DNA of 64,000 nucleotides, taken from contig NZ_CP082301.1 of NCBI RefSeq assembly GCF_019880305.1, positions 2,170,001-2,234,000 of the forward strand, in the 5' to 3' direction. Below, piece after piece: positions 49,427 through 58,448 of this stretch (its first letter is position 1; every line of letters starts with the position of its first letter). The notes under the pieces are model-generated. The model saw only the letters and a program-made list of their open reading frames with translations, was not told the DNA's origin and made no database searches. The DNA comes from Streptomyces decoyicus. Lineage in GTDB: Bacteria; Actinomycetota; Actinomycetes; Streptomycetales; Streptomycetaceae. Both the position numbers and the translations under genes were made by a program.

Positions 49427-49606
49427 ATGGCCAAGGACAAGAAGCAGGACCGAAGTCAGCAGCAGAAGACGGCATCCGCGGCCGAGCGCGGCCAGCAGGA
49501 GGCCCAGAAGGCGAGCCTGGAGGCACAGTCCCAGTCGCGGTCGCAGGCGCAGGGCAGCCCGGCCGATGTTGCACGTAAGCACCAGCGGCGCTTCGGTCAC
49601 AACTGA
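49427..49606 (+). CDS. Conserved 59-residue basic, glutamine-rich protein
   Basis: A short gene with AGGAGG (49414-49419) seven bases before ATG 49427. The product begins MAKDKKQDRSQQQKTASAAE and ends VARKHQRRFGHN; it is all polar, rich in Gln, Lys and Ala, and likely disordered or helical. It closely recalls a small protein annotated in many Streptomyces at this locus. Function unknown. The clear ribosome site and the terminator 20 bases after the stop support it. Confidence 0.85.
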   Translation: MAKDKKQDRSQQQKTASAAERGQQEAQKASLEAQSQSRSQAQGSPADVARKHQRRFGHN

Positions 49607-49625
49607 TCCACGCCGTACAGAGGTT

Positions 49626-49656
49626 GAGGGGCGCGTCCGCTACGGGCGCGCCCCTC
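49626..49656. terminator. Bidirectional terminator between the 59-aa gene and dnaE
   Basis: Perfect ten-base arms GAGGGGCGCG (49626-49635) and CGCGCCCCTC (49647-49656) enclose TCCGCTACGGG. It separates two convergent genes, 20 and 28 bases from their stops. Confidence 0.75.
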
Positions 49657-49683
49657 GGGGTTGGAACGGCCGGGGCCGGCGGA

Positions 49684-52600
49684 TCAGCCCGCCAGGCAGG
49701 ACGGGCCGAGCAGCACCTTCAGATCGCCGAACAGCGACGGGTCGGGCGTGACCCGGTGCCGGTCCAGCCGGAGCACGGTCGTCTTGCGCGCCCCTTGGAG
49801 CTTGATCCGCACCTCCGTGGAGCCGCGGTGGCTGCTGAGCACCTCACCGAGCTTCTCGACCATCGGCGGGGTGACCTTGACGGTCGGAATGGTGATCGTC
49901 ACGGGGGCGTTGGTGCCGGCCTCCGAGAGGTCGGGGACCATCATCTCCATGGCGACCAGCCGCGGGATGTCCTCCCGCTTGTCGAGCCGGCCCTTGACGA
50001 ACACCACGGTGTCCTCGACGAGTTGGGTGGACACCAGCTGGTAGGTCGCCGGGAAGAACATGCAGTCGATGGAGCCGGCCAGGTCCTCGACCGTGGCGAT
50101 GGCCCAGGCGTTGCCCTGCTTGGTCATCTTGCGCTGGAGACCGGAGATGATGCCGCCGATGGTGACGATCGACCCGTCCGAGTAGTCGCCGCCGGTCAGC
50201 TGGGCGATGGCGGCGTCCGCCTTGTCGGACAGCACATGCTCCAGGCCGAAGAGCGGGTGGTCGGAGACGTAGAGACCGAGCATCTCGCGCTCCTGGGCGA
50301 GGAGGTAGGTCTTGTCCCACTCGATGTCCGAGAACTCCACGTCCAGCCCGAAGCCGGGGCCCTCGTCGGCGCTGGTGTCGCCCATGCCGCCGAAGAGGTC
50401 GAACTGCCCCTCGGCCTCCTTGCGCTTGACCTGGACGACGTTGTCGATCATCGGTTCGTAGTGGGCCGTCAGGCCCTTGCGGGTGTGGCCCATCTCGTCG
50501 AAGGCGCCGGCCTTGATCAGTGATTCGGTGGTGCGCTTGTTGCAGACGACCGCGTCGACCTTGTCGAGGTAGTCGGGGAAGGAGAGGTACTTCCCCTTCG
50601 CCTTGCGGCACCGGATGATCGAATCGACGACGTTCTGGCCGACGTTGCGGACCGCGGTGAGGCCGAAGAGGATCACATCGTCGCCCTGGGCGGCGAAGTT
50701 GGCCTCGGACTCGTTGACGTTCGGCGGCAGCACCTTGATGCCCATGCGCCGGCACTCGTTCAGGTAGACCGCCGACTTGTCCTTGTCGTCGCGCACCGAG
50801 GTCAGCAGCGCGGACATGTACTCGGCCGGGTAATTGGCCTTGAGGTAGGCGGTCCAGTAGGTGACCAGGCCGTACGCGGAGGAGTGCGCCTTGTTGAAGG
50901 CGTAGCCGGCGAACGGGACCAGGACGTCCCACAGCGCCTGGATGGCCTGGTCGGAGAAGCCGTTCTTCCGCGCGCCCTCCTGGAAGAGGACGAAGTTCTT
51001 CGCCAGCTCCTCGGGCTTCTTCTTGCCCATCACGCGGCGGAGGATGTCGGCCTCGCCGAGGGAGTACCCGGCGATGATCTGGGCGGCCTTCTGCACCTGC
51101 TCCTGGTAGACGATCAGGCCGTAGGTGAGGCCGAGGACCTCCTTGAGGGGCTCCTCCAGCTCCGGGTGGATCGGGGTGATCTCCTGGAGGCCGTTCTTGC
51201 GCAGCGCGTAGTTGGTGTGCGAGTCCATGCCCATCGGGCCCGGTCGGTACAGGGCCGAGACGGCGGAAATGTCCTCGAAGTTGTCGGGCTTCATCAGCCG
51301 CAGCAGCGAACGCATCGGGCCGCCGTCGAACTGGAAGACGCCGAGCGTGTCACCGCGGCAGAGCATCTCGTACGTCTTGGGGTCGTCCAGCGGCACGGAG
51401 AGCATCTCCAGCTCGACGCCCTTGTTCTTCTTCACCATCTTGACGGCGTCGTCCATGATGGTGAGGTTGCGCAGGCCCAGGAAGTCCATCTTCAGCAGGC
51501 CGAGCGACTCGCACTGGGGGTAGTCCCACTGCGTGATGGTGACGTTGTCGGTGTGCCTGACCCAGACCGGGGCGTGGTCGACGATGGGCTCGCTGGACAT
51601 GATCACGCCGGCCGCGTGCACACCCATCTGCCGGACCAGGCCCTCGACGCCCTTGGCGGTGTCGATGACCTTCTTCACGTCCGGTTCGTTCTCGTACATC
51701 CCCCGGATCTCGCCGGCCTCGCTGTAGCGCGGGTGCTTGGGGTCGGTGATGCCGGAGAGGTCGATGCCCTTGCCGAGGACGTCGGCGGGCATGGCCTTGG
51801 TGAGGCGGTCACCCATCGCGTACGGGTAGCCCAGGACACGCGCGGAGTCCTTGATGGCGTTCTTCGCCTTGATCTTGCCGTACGTGCCGATCATGGCGAC
51901 CTTGTCGGCGCCGTACTTCTCCGTGACATACCGGATCACTTCGACGCGCCTGCGCTCGTCGAAGTCGATGTCGACATCGGGCATGGAGACGCGCTCGGGG
52001 TTGAGGAACCGCTCGAAGATCAGCCCGTGCGTGATCGGGTCGAGGTCGGTGATGCCCATGGCGTACGCCACGATCGAACCGGCCGCGGAACCACGGCCGG
52101 GGCCGACCGCGATGCCGTTGTTCTTGGCCCACATGATGAAGTCGGCGACCACGAGGAAGTAGCCGGGGAACCCCATCTGGATGATGATGTCCATCTCGTA
52201 CTCGGCCTGCTTCTGCCGGTCCTCGGGGACACCGCCCGGGTAGCGGCGCTGCATGCCGACCCGGACCTCCTCCTGGAACCAGGTGACCTCCGTGAAGCCC
52301 TCCGGGATGTCGAACTTCGGCATCAGGTCGCGCTTCTCGAACATCCCGTCGGTGTTGATCTGCTCGGCCACCAGGAAGGTGTTGGCGCAGCCCTCCTGCC
52401 AGGCGTCCGAGGAGTCGATGGCGTACATCTCGTCCGTGGACTTGAGGTAGTAGCCGGTGCCGTCGAAGCGGAAGCGGTCCGGGTCGGAGAGGTTCTTGCC
52501 GGTCTGGATGCACAGCAGCGCGTCGTGCGCCGTGGACTCGTGGGCGTAGGTGTAGTGCGAGTCGTTGGTGACCAGCGGCGGGATGCCGAGCTTCTTGCCG

Positions 52601-53235
52601 ATCTCCAGCAGGCCGTCGCGGACCCGGCGCTCGATCTCGATGCCGTGGTCCATCAGCTCCAGGAAATACCGGTCCTTGCCGAAGATGTCCTGGTACTCGG
52701 ACGCGGACTTCAGCGCCTCGTCGAACTGGCCGAGGCGCAGCCGGGTCTGGAGCTCACCGGAGGGGCAGCCGGTCGAGGCGATCAGACCCTCGGACCACTG
52801 GGAGATGGTCTCCTTGTCCATCCGCGGCCACTTCGTCAGCCAGCCCTCGGCATAGGCGTCCGAGGACAGCCGGAAGAGGTTGTGCAGACCGGTCTTGTTC
52901 GCCGCCCAGATCGTTTTGTGCGTATAACCACCGGAACCGGAGACGTCATCGCGCTTCTGGTGCGGCTGGCCCCACTGGACCTTGCGCTTGTTGCGCCGCG
53001 ACTCCGGCGCCACATACGCCTCGATGCCGATGATCGGCGTCACCCCGGCCTTCTTCGCCGAGTGGAAGAAGTCGTACGCGCCGTGGAGGTTGCCGTGGTC
53101 GGACATGGCGATATGCGTCATGTCCATCTCGTTGCACGCCTTGAACATGTCCGACAGCCGCGCCGCACCGTCCAGCAGTGAGTACTGGGTGTGGACATGC
53201 AGGTGCGTGAAGGGGGGCCTGGACGAGGCTGCCAC
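49684..53235 (-). CDS. dnaE: DNA polymerase III subunit alpha (replicative)
   Basis: A 1183-residue C-family polymerase. The N-terminal PHP domain starts HLHVHTQYSLLDGAARL; the polymerase active site acids are in MPDVDIDFDERRRVEVIRYV; fingers and tail segments include SSAYGLVTYWTAYLKANYPAEY and an OB-fold region with GGIISGLQRKMTKQG. This is the essential replicative type (DnaE1), not the DnaE2 translesion type. GTG 53235 has GGAGG nine bases upstream; the reading to 53259 adds eight residues. Confidence 0.97.
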   Translation of the reverse strand: MAASSRPPFTHLHVHTQYSLLDGAARLSDMFKACNEMDMTHIAMSDHGNLHGAYDFFHSAKKAGVTPIIGIEAYVAPESRRNKRKVQWGQPHQKRDDVSGSGGYTHKTIWAANKTGLHNLFRLSSDAYAEGWLTKWPRMDKETISQWSEGLIASTGCPSGELQTRLRLGQFDEALKSASEYQDIFGKDRYFLELMDHGIEIERRVRDGLLEIGKKLGIPPLVTNDSHYTYAHESTAHDALLCIQTGKNLSDPDRFRFDGTGYYLKSTDEMYAIDSSDAWQEGCANTFLVAEQINTDGMFEKRDLMPKFDIPEGFTEVTWFQEEVRVGMQRRYPGGVPEDRQKQAEYEMDIIIQMGFPGYFLVVADFIMWAKNNGIAVGPGRGSAAGSIVAYAMGITDLDPITHGLIFERFLNPERVSMPDVDIDFDERRRVEVIRYVTEKYGADKVAMIGTYGKIKAKNAIKDSARVLGYPYAMGDRLTKAMPADVLGKGIDLSGITDPKHPRYSEAGEIRGMYENEPDVKKVIDTAKGVEGLVRQMGVHAAGVIMSSEPIVDHAPVWVRHTDNVTITQWDYPQCESLGLLKMDFLGLRNLTIMDDAVKMVKKNKGVELEMLSVPLDDPKTYEMLCRGDTLGVFQFDGGPMRSLLRLMKPDNFEDISAVSALYRPGPMGMDSHTNYALRKNGLQEITPIHPELEEPLKEVLGLTYGLIVYQEQVQKAAQIIAGYSLGEADILRRVMGKKKPEELAKNFVLFQEGARKNGFSDQAIQALWDVLVPFAGYAFNKAHSSAYGLVTYWTAYLKANYPAEYMSALLTSVRDDKDKSAVYLNECRRMGIKVLPPNVNESEANFAAQGDDVILFGLTAVRNVGQNVVDSIIRCRKAKGKYLSFPDYLDKVDAVVCNKRTTESLIKAGAFDEMGHTRKGLTAHYEPMIDNVVQVKRKEAEGQFDLFGGMGDTSADEGPGFGLDVEFSDIEWDKTYLLAQEREMLGLYVSDHPLFGLEHVLSDKADAAIAQLTGGDYSDGSIVTIGGIISGLQRKMTKQGNAWAIATVEDLAGSIDCMFFPATYQLVSTQLVEDTVVFVKGRLDKREDIPRLVAMEMMVPDLSEAGTNAPVTITIPTVKVTPPMVEKLGEVLSSHRGSTEVRIKLQGARKTTVLRLDRHRVTPDPSLFGDLKVLLGPSCLAG

Positions 53236-53469
53236 GGCGGAGGACCTCCAAGAGAACAAAGCGGCGCAAAGCGCCTCGGCGAGGGACGGTGACCGGCCGA
53301 CGGATGGACGGCCGGCGACGGATGGGTGAGACGGTCTCGAAGTCTACGACTCCTGACTGACAATCGCCGGGCACCGACGAGTAGCCTCGCGCGTTGTCAG
53401 TGGCAGAACCGCGACGGGCTCCGCCACGGCTCTCCGTACCCCCTTCCGCACCTCAGGAGGCACCCAGCG

Positions 53470-54831
53470 ATGCCGTCCCAGCACGCCCCGGCGCAGGACG
53501 CCGAGCAGCGCGGCGAGGAGATCCTCGCCGTTTTCGACACCGCCTTCGGGGAGCTGCTCGCCGCCGACCCCGCGGCCTTCCGTGTGAAGTTCCGGAAGAT
53601 GGCCGCCTCCGCCTTCGCCTTCTACCGGGGCACGGCCTGTCTGTTCTACCGGGACCTGGAGGCCGAGCAGGAGGACGGCGGCAAGGACAGCGGCCCGTAT
53701 CTGGACGAGCGGACCGGGCGGGTGTGGATCCACGGCGATCTGCACGCCGAGAACTTCGGCACGTACATGGACTCCACGGGCCGGCTGATCTTCAACGTCA
53801 ACGACTTCGACGAGGCGTACGTCGGCCCGTTCACCTGGGACCTCAAGCGGTTCGCCGCCTCGGTCGCGCTGATCGGCTACGCCAAGGCGCTCAGCGACAA
53901 ACAGATCACCGACCTGGTGCGCACCTACGCCGCCGCCTACCGGGAGCGCATCCACGCGCTGGCCTCCGGCTCGAAGAGCTCCGACCGGGACGAGCTGCCG
54001 CCCTTCACGCTCGACACCGCCGAGGGCCCGCTGCTGGGCGCGCTGCGTATGGCCCGCTCGCTGACCCGGTTCGGGCTGCTGGACTCGATGACGGAGATCC
54101 GCGACTTCGAGCGCCGCTTCGCGGCGGGCGGCGGCAGCGTCGAGCTGGACGCGGCGACCCGCTACAAGGTCCTCGCCGCCTTCGACGGCTATCTGGAGAC
54201 ACTGCCGGAGTCGAGCCTGGACCGCCCGGACTCCTACCGCGTCAAGGACGTGGTCGGCCGCCGCGGCATCGGCATCGGCTCGGCCGGCCTGCCGTCGTAC
54301 AACATCCTTCTGGAGGGCAACAGCGACGCCCTGGAGAACGATGTCGTGATCTACATGAAGCAGGCGCAGACCCCGGCCGTCTCCCGGCACATCACCGACC
54401 CCGGGATCCGCGGCTACTTCCAGCACGAGGGCCACCGCACGGTGATCTCCCAGCGCGCCCTGCAGGACCACGCCGACCCGTGGCTGGGCTGGACCGAACT
54501 CGACGGCGCGGGCCAGCTGGTCGCCGAGATCTCGCCGTACGCGGTCGACCTGGACTGGTCGGACATCGACGACCCGGAGGAGATCGCCGCGGTGGTGGCC
54601 GACCTGGGCCGGGCCACCGCGACCATGCATGCCGCCGCCGACGACGAGAGCGGCCACTCGCTGGTGCCGTTCTCGACGGAGCGGGCCATCGACGCGGCCA
54701 TCGCGGCCGACGAGGACGGCTTCGCGTCGCTGCTGGTGGACTTCGCGCACTCCTACGGCGCCCGCGCCCGCGCCGACCACCAGATCTTCGTGGACCTGTT
54801 CCGGAACGGGCGGATTTCAGGGCTACGGTGA
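53470..54831 (+). CDS. DUF2252 family protein
   Basis: A 453-residue protein of the DUF2252 group, distantly kinase-like. Signature segments are FAFYRGTACLFYRDL, IHGDLHAENFGTYMDSTGRL with the HGDLHAEN catalytic-loop-like motif, VNDFDEAYVGPFTWDLKRFA, and the C-terminal DLGRATATMHAAADDES. The HGDLHxEN/DFD pair resembles aminoglycoside phosphotransferases, suggesting ATP-dependent phosphorylation, but activity is not established. ATG 53470 follows AGGAGG by nine bases. Confidence 0.9.
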   Translation: MPSQHAPAQDAEQRGEEILAVFDTAFGELLAADPAAFRVKFRKMAASAFAFYRGTACLFYRDLEAEQEDGGKDSGPYLDERTGRVWIHGDLHAENFGTYMDSTGRLIFNVNDFDEAYVGPFTWDLKRFAASVALIGYAKALSDKQITDLVRTYAAAYRERIHALASGSKSSDRDELPPFTLDTAEGPLLGALRMARSLTRFGLLDSMTEIRDFERRFAAGGGSVELDAATRYKVLAAFDGYLETLPESSLDRPDSYRVKDVVGRRGIGIGSAGLPSYNILLEGNSDALENDVVIYMKQAQTPAVSRHITDPGIRGYFQHEGHRTVISQRALQDHADPWLGWTELDGAGQLVAEISPYAVDLDWSDIDDPEEIAAVVADLGRATATMHAAADDESGHSLVPFSTERAIDAAIAADEDGFASLLVDFAHSYGARARADHQIFVDLFRNGRISGLR

Positions 54832-55418
54832 GCCGCTCCGTCACTATGCGCCGCCAGGCAGCGTCGCCCGGACACGTTCGGTAGCCGCCGGTTACCTGCT
54901 GACCTGCACGGACTGCCACGTGGGACGGCACACCAGTGGCTCAGGACAGTGCAGCGCGGCCCCGCTCACCGCGCTGCACCTCACCTGCCCTCACCTTCGT
55001 CACCCGCCGGCGCATGGCTCGGCGCTCCTTGCGACGCCTCGCCGATCTCACCGGCACCGCCGGGTCATCACGGCAAGACCTCGGCACCCCCAGGACGCCG
55101 CTCCGAAGCGAACTCTCAGCAGCGGCAGCCCGTGTGCCATCAGGCGACTGGACAGCCGCACGGCGAACATTGCGGAAAACCGTCGGCTCAAACAGCGACA
55201 GGGCTCTATTGGCGAATCGATATCACGGATCGGCGATAGCCGCAATACCGAAAAAACACAGCTGCACCGTCACCGAACACGGCGGTCCTTTGAATGTATC
55301 TCAGGGGCACAACCATCACTCCAAATGGAACCGGATATTCCATTAAATCCTTCGCCAGCACCCGCAGAATGGGGTAGCATCCCCCCGTTCCGATAAGCGA
55401 AGGAATAGGGGAGGAAAG
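54832..55418. other. Gene-free islet of lower GC with a promoter for the secreted protein
   Basis: 587 bases with no convincing gene. From about 55180 the base composition is clearly A/T-richer than the rest of the window (for example the stretch around GGATATTCCATTAAATCC). A TAGCAT -10-like hexamer at 55374-55379 with TTCGCC about 18 bases before it could drive the gene at 55419. The short frames here have no family features. Confidence 0.5.
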
Positions 55419-55769
55419 ATGAAACTCAAGAAGGCACTTGTGTCGATTGCCGCCACCACAGCAGCACTGGGGGGCTTCACGATAGGCGGGGCAACGCCGG
55501 CCAGCGCCGCCGGCTACGGATGCGGGAGCGTCGGACACAACAACTCTGACGCCGTACATAAGGTCGTGGTAGGGGACATGCTCAATGGTCCGTCCGCGTC
55601 GTGCAGGCAGATCAGGTCTGTGGCACGCGGCACAACCTTTTATGCATGGTGCGGCGTCTACAACAAGCACGGAAACCTCTGGGTGTACGGGCGCACATCG
55701 GACGACTCCACGGGGTGGATTTACTCACAGGACTTGACCAAGGAGTCCGGGTCGGTCAAGATCTGCTAA
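55419..55769 (+). CDS. Small secreted protein with four cysteines (SH3-like)
   Basis: A 116-residue exported protein. ATG 55419 follows GGGGAGGAAA. A Sec signal peptide (MKLKKALVSIAATTAALGGF) ends near ATPASAAGYG, likely cleaved after Ala31. The mature part holds Cys35, Cys62, Cys78 and Cys116, enough for two disulfides, and a pattern (TTFYAWCGVYNKHGNLWVYG, then STGWIYSQDL) like bacterial SH3 domains that bind peptidoglycan or are parts of secreted factors. Base usage is less GC-rich than its neighbours, in line with acquisition in the islet. Two DsbA-like genes lie 2-3 kb downstream. Confidence 0.8.
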   Translation: MKLKKALVSIAATTAALGGFTIGGATPASAAGYGCGSVGHNNSDAVHKVVVGDMLNGPSASCRQIRSVARGTTFYAWCGVYNKHGNLWVYGRTSDDSTGWIYSQDLTKESGSVKIC

Positions 55770-55817
55770 TTTCGGTCTCGCGTAACGGTTCGCCGGATAT
55801 CTGGTCGCCCTTTTGCC

Positions 55818-56416
55818 TTGTTCCGGAGGAACTGCGACTGCTTCACTGAAGCGCCAGGTGGGTTTCGGTTTCCACGGCTCCCGAATTGGACTTCGGCTCG
55901 TCGAGGCGGAGTGGATACCGATCAGCCGAGGTTCGGGGAGTGCGTCGCCGCCCGATCGCAGATGTTGGTGACTTCCGCGTTGGAGTGCGGCTCCGGGTGG
56001 TCCTTCTGGTGCCACCTGGACCGCCGGCAGCAGGCAGCAGGCAGCAGGCTAAGGCCGGCTGCACGGGCATCGTGCTCGCGAAGCTGAACGTGGCCGGCGA
56101 ACTGGACCGAACGCGCGCTGCATGGGCGGCTCCCTCAACTGTGCGAAAAAGGAGGGAGCCGCGACCGGTCCGTCGCCGGTCGGCCGAGGGAAGTCGGGCA
56201 GCAAACACCACCTGATCTGCGATGGCAACGGTGACCCAGCTCCATCTCATCACCACCGCAGCGAACATCGGCGACGTCACGCAGACCTCGCCCTGGTCTG
56301 CGGCAGTTGAAACGTCTCGCCGTGAGCTGGGGGCGACGCCTCAAACTCCACGACGCCTTCCTCTCGTGGGCCGCAGCCTCATCTGCCGGCGTCGCGTGAA
56401 GAAGACCAATTCATGA
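55818..56416 (+). pseudogene. Degraded IS5-family transposase, frameshifted with an internal deletion
   Basis: Transposase pieces occur in order in different frames: ALECGSGWSFWCHLDRRQQA near 55977-56030, LAKLNVAGELDRTRA near 56077-56120, GAATGPSPVGRGKSGSKHHL then ICDGNGDP near 56157-56235, HLITTAANIGDVTQT near 56243-56285, LRQLKRLAVSWGRR near 56299-56340, and SLICRRRVKKTNS ending at the stop 56414-56416. These match the N-terminal, TGPSPVDRGK-type, DVTQT and C-terminal parts of Streptomyces IS5 transposases. Roughly 70 residues between DVTQT and LRQLKRL are missing. At least four frameshifts make it non-functional. The 5' end is uncertain, and terminal repeats were not found. Confidence 0.75.
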
Positions 56417-56634
56417 TCCCGTTACGAGTTCATAGCCAGGCCGGCAACTTCAAGGCGGACTGGAAGATCTCCCGCCAGATACGCTTTTGCACGGCTTCCG
56501 CTCTGCTGTAGCAGGCCCGCAACCGGCTCCCCGCCGCTGTCCGGGCCACGATCAACCACCGCCGTCTACGGGTGGCGACCGCACGTCCAGCTCGTCGGGG
56601 CGTCCGCCGCCCCTTGCGGGCCTGGGCAGGGGCC

Positions 56635-56664
56635 TTGACAGGGAACTCAAAGGGACCCTTTAGG
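56635..56664 (+). promoter_or_regulatory. Sigma-70-like promoter with an embedded palindrome
   Basis: TTGACA (56635-56640), an 18-base spacer and TTTAGG (56659-56664) resemble a vegetative promoter 19 bases before the ATG at 56683. The perfect palindrome AAAGGG-a-CCCTTT (56649-56661) overlaps the spacer and the -10 region, so a repressor could bind there. Confidence 0.5.
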
Positions 56665-56682
56665 GGCCGCCTACAGGAACCC

Positions 56683-57387
56683 ATGGCACACTCCTCCTCG
56701 ATGGACATATCCGGGACCCAGCTCAGAGCCGTGCGCGCGGCGCTCTTCACGGCGCTCGTCGTGGCGCTCTCCGCCACGTCGCACGTACTGCTCTCCCGGG
56801 CCCCCTTGCCGCTGACCACGGTGGCGGCCATCACCACCGCCGTCTTCGTCATCGCGTACGCGCTGGCGGGGCGCGAGCGCGGCTTCGGGCGGATCGCCGC
56901 CCTGCTGATCCCGCTTGAGCTGGCCGCCGACACGGTGTTCACCGCCGGTCAGCACGTCTGTTACGGCGAGGCGGGCGGCCCGGTGGCGGGTCCGCTGCGC
57001 TCCGTCGGCTTCGGCGTGCTCTGCGGTGGGGCTCCCCTGGGGACACCGCTGGCCAGGATGACCGGCGACGAGCACGGTGGCGCGGCGGCGCTGCTCGCGG
57101 ACGTCGACCCGGGCGCCGCCTGGCTACTGCTGGGGGCGCACGTCGGTGTGGGCCTGCTGGCGGCGGCCTGGCTGCGCCGCGGCGAGGCGGCGCTGGCGCA
57201 GCTGCTCGGCGCGGTGGCCGGCTGCGCCTTCCGTCCGTTGCTGGTCGCTGTCACGGTGACCGGCGCCCCGGCCGCCCCCCGCCGGCCCGCGCCCGCCTAC
57301 GCCCGATCCGTCGGGCCCGCCCGCGCCGTCCCGCTGCTCGTGCACAGCGTCGTCCGCCGTGGACCGCCCTGCGCGCTCGCTGCCTGA
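56683..57387 (+). CDS. Multi-pass membrane protein with conserved Cys pair, copy 1
   Basis: A 234-residue protein with about five hydrophobic segments, paralogous to the gene at 58449. Conserved blocks are QLRAVRAALFTALVVALSAT, IPLELAADTVFTAGQHVCYG and GTPLARM. Cys93 (GQHVCYG) and Cys114 (VLCGG) have the same 21-residue spacing in both copies and probably face the outer side. It is followed by a DsbA-like gene, so a DsbB- or VKOR-like role of re-oxidising it through quinone is proposed. That is inference; no quinone-binding motif is recognised. ATG 56683 is four bases after AGGA; ATG 56701 is an alternative. Confidence 0.8.
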   Translation: MAHSSSMDISGTQLRAVRAALFTALVVALSATSHVLLSRAPLPLTTVAAITTAVFVIAYALAGRERGFGRIAALLIPLELAADTVFTAGQHVCYGEAGGPVAGPLRSVGFGVLCGGAPLGTPLARMTGDEHGGAAALLADVDPGAAWLLLGAHVGVGLLAAAWLRRGEAALAQLLGAVAGCAFRPLLVAVTVTGAPAAPRRPAPAYARSVGPARAVPLLVHSVVRRGPPCALAA

Positions 57388-57471
57388 GACCGGCCGCGCC
57401 CTGTGCGCGCCCCTCGGACAGCACCGCACCCAGGCATCCCCCGTCCACGGATCACACGGAGCACCACAGTC

Positions 57472-58329
57472 ATGAGCAATCGCAACAGCCAGGCCAACAA
57501 GCAGGCAGCCCGTGAGCGGCTGCGCGCCGAGCGTGAGCGGCAGGCGAAGAAGGAGCGGCTGCGCCGGCAGCTGATCGTCGGCGGCGCGGTCGTCGGCGTG
57601 CTGGCGGTGGCCGGCGGCATCGGGTTCGCGGTCGCCAATGCGGGCGGCGGCAAGAGCAACGCCGCCGAGAGCGCGGGCGGCAGCCAGGCGTGGGCGAAGG
57701 CCGCGAAGGCCAAGCTCGTCAAGCCCGCCAACACCTCCGGCAGCAAGGGCACCACCATCGTCGTGGGCAAGCCGGACGCCAAGAACACCCTGGAGCTGTT
57801 CGAGGACCCGCGCTGCCCCGGCTGCGCCGCCTTCGAGCAGACCGCCGGCGCCACCGTCGAGAAGGACATCAAGGACGGCAAGTACAAGGCCTCGTACCAC
57901 CTGGGCACGTTCCTCGACAACAACCTCCAGGGCACCGGCTCCAAGAACGCGCTGAGCGCGCTGGGCGCCTCCCTCAACGTCAGCCCGGACGCCTTCCTGA
58001 AGTACAAGTACGCGCTGTACTCGAAGGAGTTCCACCCGGACGAGACCGGTCCTGACAAGTTCGCCGACGACAGCTACCTCATCAAGGTCGCCGACACCAT
58101 CCCGGCGCTCAAGGGCAACGCCGCCTTCCAGAAGGCCGTCAAGGACGGCACGTACGACCGGTGGGGGCTGGAGGTGTCCAAGGCCTTCGACTCCGTCAAG
58201 GACGTCAAGAGCACCCCGACGATCAAGCTCAACGGCACGGTGCTGGGCACGGACACCCCGCAGGGCAAGGCGGCACCGTCCAGCGTGGCCGCCTTCAACT
58301 CCCAGGTGGACAAGGCGCTGAAGAAGTGA
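57472..58329 (+). CDS. Membrane-anchored DsbA-like oxidoreductase, copy 1
   Basis: A 285-residue protein: a charged cytoplasmic head (MSNRNSQANKQAARERLRAE), one transmembrane helix at about 35-55, then an extracytoplasmic DsbA-like thioredoxin domain with active site C115-P-G-C118 and cis-Pro loop STPTIKLNG. The C-P-G-C dipeptide differs from the C-P-A-C of its two relatives and may alter redox potential. It starts at ATG 57472, 84 bases after the membrane-protein gene. It likely introduces disulfides in exported proteins. Confidence 0.92.
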   Translation: MSNRNSQANKQAARERLRAERERQAKKERLRRQLIVGGAVVGVLAVAGGIGFAVANAGGGKSNAAESAGGSQAWAKAAKAKLVKPANTSGSKGTTIVVGKPDAKNTLELFEDPRCPGCAAFEQTAGATVEKDIKDGKYKASYHLGTFLDNNLQGTGSKNALSALGASLNVSPDAFLKYKYALYSKEFHPDETGPDKFADDSYLIKVADTIPALKGNAAFQKAVKDGTYDRWGLEVSKAFDSVKDVKSTPTIKLNGTVLGTDTPQGKAAPSSVAAFNSQVDKALKK

Positions 58330-58448
58330 CGTAGCGGCCGGCTCCCCGGCCGGTCCGCCTCCGGTGTTTCTCGGCCGGCGTGCTCCGTGCACGTCGGCCG
58401 ATGCCAAATCTTGACCCGGTGGTGCCGTGCACATGGCAGACTCCCGGC

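Noticed and set aside
50884..53181. A 765-residue plus-strand open frame across dnaE
   Set aside because: Shadow of dnaE; no ribosome site and low-complexity Val/Leu/Asp composition.
54900..55346. Short plus-strand frames of 90-136 residues in the 54.9-55.4 kb gap
   Set aside because: No ribosome sites, no family resemblance, Arg/Ser/Pro-rich composition, and frames overlap each other.
56430..56942. A 170-residue minus-strand frame over the IS remnant and the membrane-protein gene
   Set aside because: Antisense to the membrane protein with a clear paralogue at 58449; no family features.
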